DNA from: Streptomyces sp. f51
GTDB taxonomy: Bacteria; Actinomycetota; Actinomycetes; Streptomycetales; Streptomycetaceae
Assembly: GCF_037940415.1 (NCBI RefSeq)
Contig: NZ_CP149798.1
Location: forward strand, 3,713,001 to 3,777,000
Length of the DNA: 64,000 nt
Direction: 5' to 3'
The notes beneath the pieces were generated by a model, which saw only the letters and a program-made list of their open reading frames with translations, did no database searches and had not been told where the DNA came from. Position numbers and translations under genes: made by a program. How positions within the stretch are numbered: the first letter of the stretch is position 1; each line of letters begins with the position of its first letter. Shown here one piece after another: positions 59,795 to 64,000 of this stretch.

Positions 59795-60970
59795 ATGACC
59801 GCGTACGAGCCCGAGGGCGCGACCGGGTGCCCCGCGAACCGTGGCCCCTGGGGCAGCCCGGGCGCCGACGTCGGGTACGACGCCGTCGTGCTCGCGGGCG
59901 GTGCAGCCCGGCGGCTCGGCGGCGAGGACAAGCCCGGCGTGCGCGTGGGCGGACGAACGCTGCTCGACCGGGTGCTGGCCGCCTGTGCCGATGCCACCCG
60001 CACGGTGGTCGTGGCCGGACCCAGGCCCACGGCGCGCCCCGTGGAGTGGGCTCGCGAGGATCCGCCGGGCGGGGGACCGCTCGCCGCGCTGGACGCCGGG
60101 CTGAGGCTGACCGAGGCGCCGCACGTCCTCGTGCTCTCGGCCGACCTGCCGTTTCTGGAGGAGAAGACGGTCCGGCGCCTGCTGGACACCCTGCGCACGG
60201 GCGCCGCCCCACAGGAGACCCACGCCGCCCCCGAGACCCCGCACCCGGCAGACACCGACACCGCTCCCACCGACACCGGCAACGCTGGCTCCGATGCCCG
60301 CACCGCTCCAGCCGGGGACAGCACGGCCACCGCTCCCGCAGGAGACGGCAAGGGCACGGGGCCCGCCGGGGACAGCACCCGCGAAGGCCCCCGGGTCCGC
60401 CCGGACGGAGTCCTCCTCACCGACTCGGGCGGGCGGGATCAGCCGCTCGTGGCCGTCTACCGCGCCGACGCGTTGCGACGTGAGCTGGACCTGCTCGCCG
60501 CCACGCACGGGAGTCTCGCCGGGCTGCCTCTGCGTCGGCTCGTCGCCGCCCTCGACCTCACTCGCGTCACCGACCCCGTCGCGTCCTTCGACTGCGACAC
60601 CTGGGACGACATCGCCGCCGCCCGAGCACGCATCAGGGAGCATGGGCACGTGCTGGATGAATGGATTTCCGCAGTCAAGGACGAACTGGGCATCGACCTG
60701 GACGTCGACACCGGGGTACTGCTCGACCTGGCCCGTGACGCCGCGCACGGTGTCGCCAGGCCCGCCGCTCCGCTGACCACGTTCCTCGTCGGATACGCGG
60801 CCGCGTATGCCGGCGGAGGCCCGGAGGCGGTCGCCGAGGCCTCCCGCAAGGCCGTCGCGCTCGCGCTCCGCTGGGCCGACGAGGACACCCCGGAAGGCAA
60901 GGCGGACACCGCACCGCCCGCCACCGGGCCGGACGCCGGACCGCCCTCCACCGCACCGGACGCCGGATGA
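59795..60970 (+). CDS. MobA-like nucleotidyltransferase fused to DUF6457
   Basis: A 391-residue protein from ATG 59795; no strong ribosome-binding site, possibly leaderless. The MobA fold begins with LAGGAARRLGGEDKP (33-47), the GTP-binding signature, and continues with LSADLPFLEEKTV. Residues about 137-201 are a low-complexity insert containing three 9-residue repeats of APAGDSTAT type (171-197). The C-terminal part (about 290-375; LDEWISAVKDELGIDLDVDTG) is the actinobacterial DUF6457 domain. It links GMP to molybdopterin, and moeA overlaps its stop by 4 bases, fitting a cofactor operon. Confidence 0.88.
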   Translation: MTAYEPEGATGCPANRGPWGSPGADVGYDAVVLAGGAARRLGGEDKPGVRVGGRTLLDRVLAACADATRTVVVAGPRPTARPVEWAREDPPGGGPLAALDAGLRLTEAPHVLVLSADLPFLEEKTVRRLLDTLRTGAAPQETHAAPETPHPADTDTAPTDTGNAGSDARTAPAGDSTATAPAGDGKGTGPAGDSTREGPRVRPDGVLLTDSGGRDQPLVAVYRADALRRELDLLAATHGSLAGLPLRRLVAALDLTRVTDPVASFDCDTWDDIAAARARIREHGHVLDEWISAVKDELGIDLDVDTGVLLDLARDAAHGVARPAAPLTTFLVGYAAAYAGGGPEAVAEASRKAVALALRWADEDTPEGKADTAPPATGPDAGPPSTAPDAG

Positions 60971-62421
60971 CCGCCGCCCGCTCCACCAGGGCCGGCCAGG
61001 ACAGCCAGGACGCCGACGACTTCGACGTCGAGGAGGCGCTCGCCCTGGTCAAGGGCGTGAGCGCCCACGCGTCCGGCGAGCCGGGCCGGGCCGAGCGCGC
61101 GGTCCCCGGACCGCAGGGGACCGACCCCGCGGTCCCGGCACCCGGTGCCCAGGACGGCGGCGAGGGCAAGCACGCCCGGCACCGGGCCACTCCCTGGCCG
61201 GAGGCCCGGGCCATCGCGGAGCGGGCCGCCCGCTCCCTGCCCCGGCGTACCCCGGTCCCGGTCTCCCTCGACGCCTCGCTCGGCCTCGTCATCGCCGCTC
61301 CCCTGACGGCGCTCACCGACCTTCCCTCCTTCGACACCTCGGCGATGGACGGCTGGGCCGTCGCCGGACCCGGCCCCTGGGAGGTGCGGGAGGACGGCGT
61401 GCTCGCCGGGCACGCGGAACCGGAACGGCTCGGCGACGGCGAGGCGGTCAGGATCGCCACCGGCGCGCGGGTCCCCCGGGACGCCACCGCCGTTCTGCGC
61501 AGCGAGCACGGCCACCTCGACGCCAAGGGACGGCTGCACGCGGGAGGCGCGCAGGAGCAGGGCTCCGCCCGCTCCCGGGGGGTCCTGGCGCTCGCGCACG
61601 GTCAGGACATCCGCCCGCGCGGCCAGGAGTGCCGCAGCGGCGACCAGCTGTTGCCCCTCGGAGCCCTGGTCACCCCGGCCGTGCTGGGCCTCGCGGCGGC
61701 CGCCGGCTACGACTCGCTCGCCGTCGTCCCGCGCCCGCGCGCCGAGGTGTTCGTCCTCGGCGACGAACTGCTCGCCGGGGGGCTTCCCCGCGACGGGCTC
61801 ATCCGGGACGCGCTCGGCCCCATGCTGCCGCCGTGGCTGCGGGCGCTGGGCGCCGAGGTCGTCGCGGTCCGCAGGCTGGGGGACGACGCCAAGGCGCTGC
61901 ACAAGGCGATCACCGGCTCGCGGGCCGATCTGATCGTCACCACCGGCGGTACGGCGGGCGGTCCCGTCGACCACGTCCACCCCACGCTGCGCCGGATCGG
62001 CGCGGAACTGCTGGTGGACGGCGTCAAGGTGCGGCCGGGTCACCCGATGCTGCTGGCCCGTACCCAGGAGAACCAGCACCTCGTCGGCCTGCCCGGCAAT
62101 CCCCTCGCCGCCGTCTCCGGACTGCTCACGCTCGCCGAGCCGATGCTGCGCACACTGGCCGGACGTACGGCCCCGGAGCCCTACACGTTGCCTCTCGGGG
62201 AAGCTGTCCAGGGGCACCCGTACGACACCCGGCTCATCCCCGTCTCACTGCGCGGCGAACGGGCCGCTCCGTTGCACTACAACGGCCCGGCGATGCTGCG
62301 GGGCATCGCCGCCGCCGACGCGCTCGCGGTCGTACCGCCGGGAGGGGCACGGGCCGGGCAGGAGCTGGACCTGATCGACCTGCCGTGGGCCGCCACAGGG
62401 ATCGACGCCTGCTTCGTCTGA
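60967..62421 (+). CDS. moeA: Molybdopterin molybdotransferase MoeA
   Basis: Inserts molybdate into adenylylated molybdopterin. It has 484 residues with ATG overlapping the mobA-type gene. FDTSAMDGWAVAG, VRIATGARVPRDATAVL and DLIVTTGGTAGGPVDHVHP are MoeA motifs, and LVGLPGNPLAAVSGLLTL is near the C-terminus. The N-terminal 75 residues are an extra disordered segment. Confidence 0.93.
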   Translation: MTAARSTRAGQDSQDADDFDVEEALALVKGVSAHASGEPGRAERAVPGPQGTDPAVPAPGAQDGGEGKHARHRATPWPEARAIAERAARSLPRRTPVPVSLDASLGLVIAAPLTALTDLPSFDTSAMDGWAVAGPGPWEVREDGVLAGHAEPERLGDGEAVRIATGARVPRDATAVLRSEHGHLDAKGRLHAGGAQEQGSARSRGVLALAHGQDIRPRGQECRSGDQLLPLGALVTPAVLGLAAAAGYDSLAVVPRPRAEVFVLGDELLAGGLPRDGLIRDALGPMLPPWLRALGAEVVAVRRLGDDAKALHKAITGSRADLIVTTGGTAGGPVDHVHPTLRRIGAELLVDGVKVRPGHPMLLARTQENQHLVGLPGNPLAAVSGLLTLAEPMLRTLAGRTAPEPYTLPLGEAVQGHPYDTRLIPVSLRGERAAPLHYNGPAMLRGIAAADALAVVPPGGARAGQELDLIDLPWAATGIDACFV

Positions 62422-62466
62422 ATCCGAACCGGTCCAGGGCATGAGCGGCACGAATCCGAGCGGGGA

Positions 62467-63573
62467 GTGTTTCACGTGAAACTTCCGGGCGATGACACGA
62501 TCGCCCGCCAGGCGGACGAACATCTCGTGACCTATCAGGTGAAGCTGCCGCAGAAGGTGGTGCAGCGCCCGATCCGGCAGGTGGCGAAGCGACTGGCGGT
62601 GGCACTGCTGCTGCTCGTGCTCACGGCGCTCATCGTCTGGGTCGACCGCGGCGGCTACACCGACAACTCCGACGGCACCGTCGACCTGCTCGATTCCTTC
62701 TACTACGCGACGGTCACCCTCTCCACCACCGGATACGGCGACATCACCCCGACCAGTGACGTCGCCCGGCTCATCAACATCCTCGTCATCACTCCCTTGC
62801 GGGTGCTGTTCCTGATCATCCTGGTCGGCACCACGCTGGAGGTCCTCACGGAACGCACCCGGGAGGAGTGGCGATTGAACCGCTGGAGGGCGACCTTGCG
62901 GGAGCACACCGTTGTTGTCGGGTTCGGGACCAAGGGGCGGTCGGCCATCGAGACCGTCTGCGCGACCGGGCTCAAGAAGGAGCAGGTCGTGGTCGTCGAC
63001 CCGAGTTCCCGGGTGGTCGACGCGGCGACGGCCGAGGGGTACGCCGGAGTGATCGGGGACGCCACGCGCAGCGATGTGCTGATGCGGGCCGAGGTCCACA
63101 AGGCGCGGCAGATCATCATCGCCACCCAGCGCGACGACACCGCGGTCCTGGTCACCCTGACGGCGCGGCAGCTCAATCGCGGGGCGAAGATCGTCGCCGC
63201 CGTCCGCGAGGAGGAGAACGCGCCGTTGCTCCGGCAGTCCGGCGCCGACTCGGTCATCACCAGCGCCAGCGCGGCCGGGCGGCTGCTCGGGCTCTCCGTG
63301 CTCAGCCCCGCCGCGGGCATGGTGATGGAGGACCTGATCCATCAGGGCAGCGGGCTCGACATCGTGGAGCGGCCCGTCACCAAGGCAGAGGTGGGCCTCG
63401 GCGCCCGCGAGACGACCGACCTGGTGGTCAGCGTCGTACGAGGGCACCGCGTGCTCGGATACGACGATCCGGAGGTCGGCGCGCTGGAGCCGATGGACCG
63501 GCTGATCACGATTGCCCGGGTCACGCGCAGCACCCGGATGATGCCGGGCAACCGGCCCCTGCCGCAGGACTAG
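62467..63573 (+). CDS. Potassium channel protein with RCK/TrkA domain
   Basis: A 368-residue protein from GTG 62467 (MFHVKLPGDD); GTG 62476 is an alternative inside the parS palindrome. It has two membrane helices with a pore loop and selectivity filter TTGYGD (87-92). A cytoplasmic Rossmann-type RCK domain (VVVGFGTKGRSAIETV, IGDATRSDVLMRA) follows, with a further TrkA-C-like part. It should gate K+ flow in response to nucleotide or ligand binding. Confidence 0.9.
   Translation: MFHVKLPGDDTIARQADEHLVTYQVKLPQKVVQRPIRQVAKRLAVALLLLVLTALIVWVDRGGYTDNSDGTVDLLDSFYYATVTLSTTGYGDITPTSDVARLINILVITPLRVLFLIILVGTTLEVLTERTREEWRLNRWRATLREHTVVVGFGTKGRSAIETVCATGLKKEQVVVVDPSSRVVDAATAEGYAGVIGDATRSDVLMRAEVHKARQIIIATQRDDTAVLVTLTARQLNRGAKIVAAVREEENAPLLRQSGADSVITSASAAGRLLGLSVLSPAAGMVMEDLIHQGSGLDIVERPVTKAEVGLGARETTDLVVSVVRGHRVLGYDDPEVGALEPMDRLITIARVTRSTRMMPGNRPLPQD
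62469..62482. promoter_or_regulatory. parS: Perfect parS site overlapping a gene start
   Basis: GTTTCACGTGAAAC matches the 14-bp Streptomyces parS palindrome exactly. It covers codons 1-5 of the downstream K+ channel gene. It is about 59.5 kb from the oriC centre. Confidence 0.9.
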
Positions 63574-63603
63574 CCGCCACCGTCCAGGAGTAGCGTCCCT
63601 CTC

Positions 63604-64000
63604 ATGTACGCGATCACGATTCCCGAACCTGGTGGACCCGAGGCGCTGGTGTGGGACGAGGTTCCCGATCCGGTGCCCGCCGAGGGCGAAGTGCTGGTCG
63701 AGGTGGTGGCCGGCGCCGTCAACCGAGCCGATCTGCTCCAGCGACAGGGCTTCTACAACCCGCCGCCCGGAGCCTCCCCCTACCCCGGACTCGAATGCTC
63801 CGGGCGCGTCGCCGCGGTCGGTCCCGGCGTCCTGGGCTGGTCGGTCGGTGACGAGGTGTGCGCGCTCCTGTCCGGCGGTGGCTACGCCCAGAAGGTCGCC
63901 GTCCCCGCGGGCCAGCTGCTGCCCGTGCCCGCGGGCCTGGAGCTGCGGCAGGCGGCGGCGCTGCCCGAAGTGGCGTGCACCGTCTGGTCGAACGTCTTCA
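63604..64000 (+). CDS. NAD(P)H-quinone oxidoreductase (partial, cut by window end)
   Basis: The first 132 codons of a zinc-independent medium-chain dehydrogenase from ATG 63604. MYAITIPEPGGPEALVW, VNRADLLQRQGFYNPPPGASPYPGLECSG and GDEVCALLSGGGYAQ are typical of the PIG3/Qor family. The C-terminal nucleotide-binding half lies beyond the window, so function is only inferred. Confidence 0.85.
   Translation, partial: MYAITIPEPGGPEALVWDEVPDPVPAEGEVLVEVVAGAVNRADLLQRQGFYNPPPGASPYPGLECSGRVAAVGPGVLGWSVGDEVCALLSGGGYAQKVAVPAGQLLPVPAGLELRQAAALPEVACTVWSNVF

Overview
This window is the replication-origin region of a Streptomyces chromosome. The evidence is the very high G+C content, the gene order dnaA - oriC - dnaN - gnd - recF - DUF721 - gyrB - gyrA, the frequent GTG starts, and a 0.5-kb oriC holding about 18 DnaA boxes of the TTGTCCACA type. 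It also has genes found only in filamentous actinobacteria (CrgA, DLW-39, DUF5324, class E sortases). I see no insertion sequence, integrase, prophage, CRISPR array or rRNA operon. It looks like ordinary core chromosome with a catabolic segment at the right.

Left part (1-14,000): the replication block. dnaA and dnaN flank oriC on the plus strand; gnd, recF, a DciA-type DUF721 gene, gyrB, gyrA and a DUF3566 membrane protein follow. About 1 kb between the DUF721 gene and gyrB has no gene I can support. Middle (14,000-24,500): three hairpin-terminated tRNA/small-gene units, a secreted-protein gene, a Ser/Thr kinase with a long disordered tail, an HTH regulator, tRNA-Ala, DUF5324, cyclophilin and rhomboid genes. 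A cluster of four perfect DnaA boxes lies beside crgA.

24,500-37,600: the cell-envelope and growth block. A plus-strand run encodes a DUF881 protein, three class E sortases, a small membrane protein and PabA. It converges on the minus-strand set pknB - pbpA - rodA/ftsW - PP2C phosphatase - fhaB - fhaA, which couples phospho-signalling to peptidoglycan synthesis. tRNA-Leu(CAG) follows.

38,000-64,000: metabolism. After an azoreductase/HxlR pair, DUF2252, a J-domain protein and a rhodanese comes a phenylacetate-degradation region: paaABCDE, paaN, paaH and a TetR regulator (paaR). An SdpA/SdpB-like pair (DUF5819 + HTTM) and a SpoU methyltransferase lie inside it. It is followed by an Lrp regulator and a branched-chain 2-oxoacid dehydrogenase operon. 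A shared palindrome, ACCG-N2-CG-N2-CGGT, precedes paaA, sits between paaN and paaH, and in degenerate form precedes the dehydrogenase operon, so the whole segment may be one regulon. Molybdenum-cofactor genes (mobA fusion, moeA), a K+ channel gene that begins inside a perfect ParB site, and a truncated quinone oxidoreductase close the window.

Three ParB (parS) sites and several isolated perfect DnaA boxes are scattered among the genes. Together with oriC they mark this segment as the origin-proximal domain handled by DnaA and ParB.
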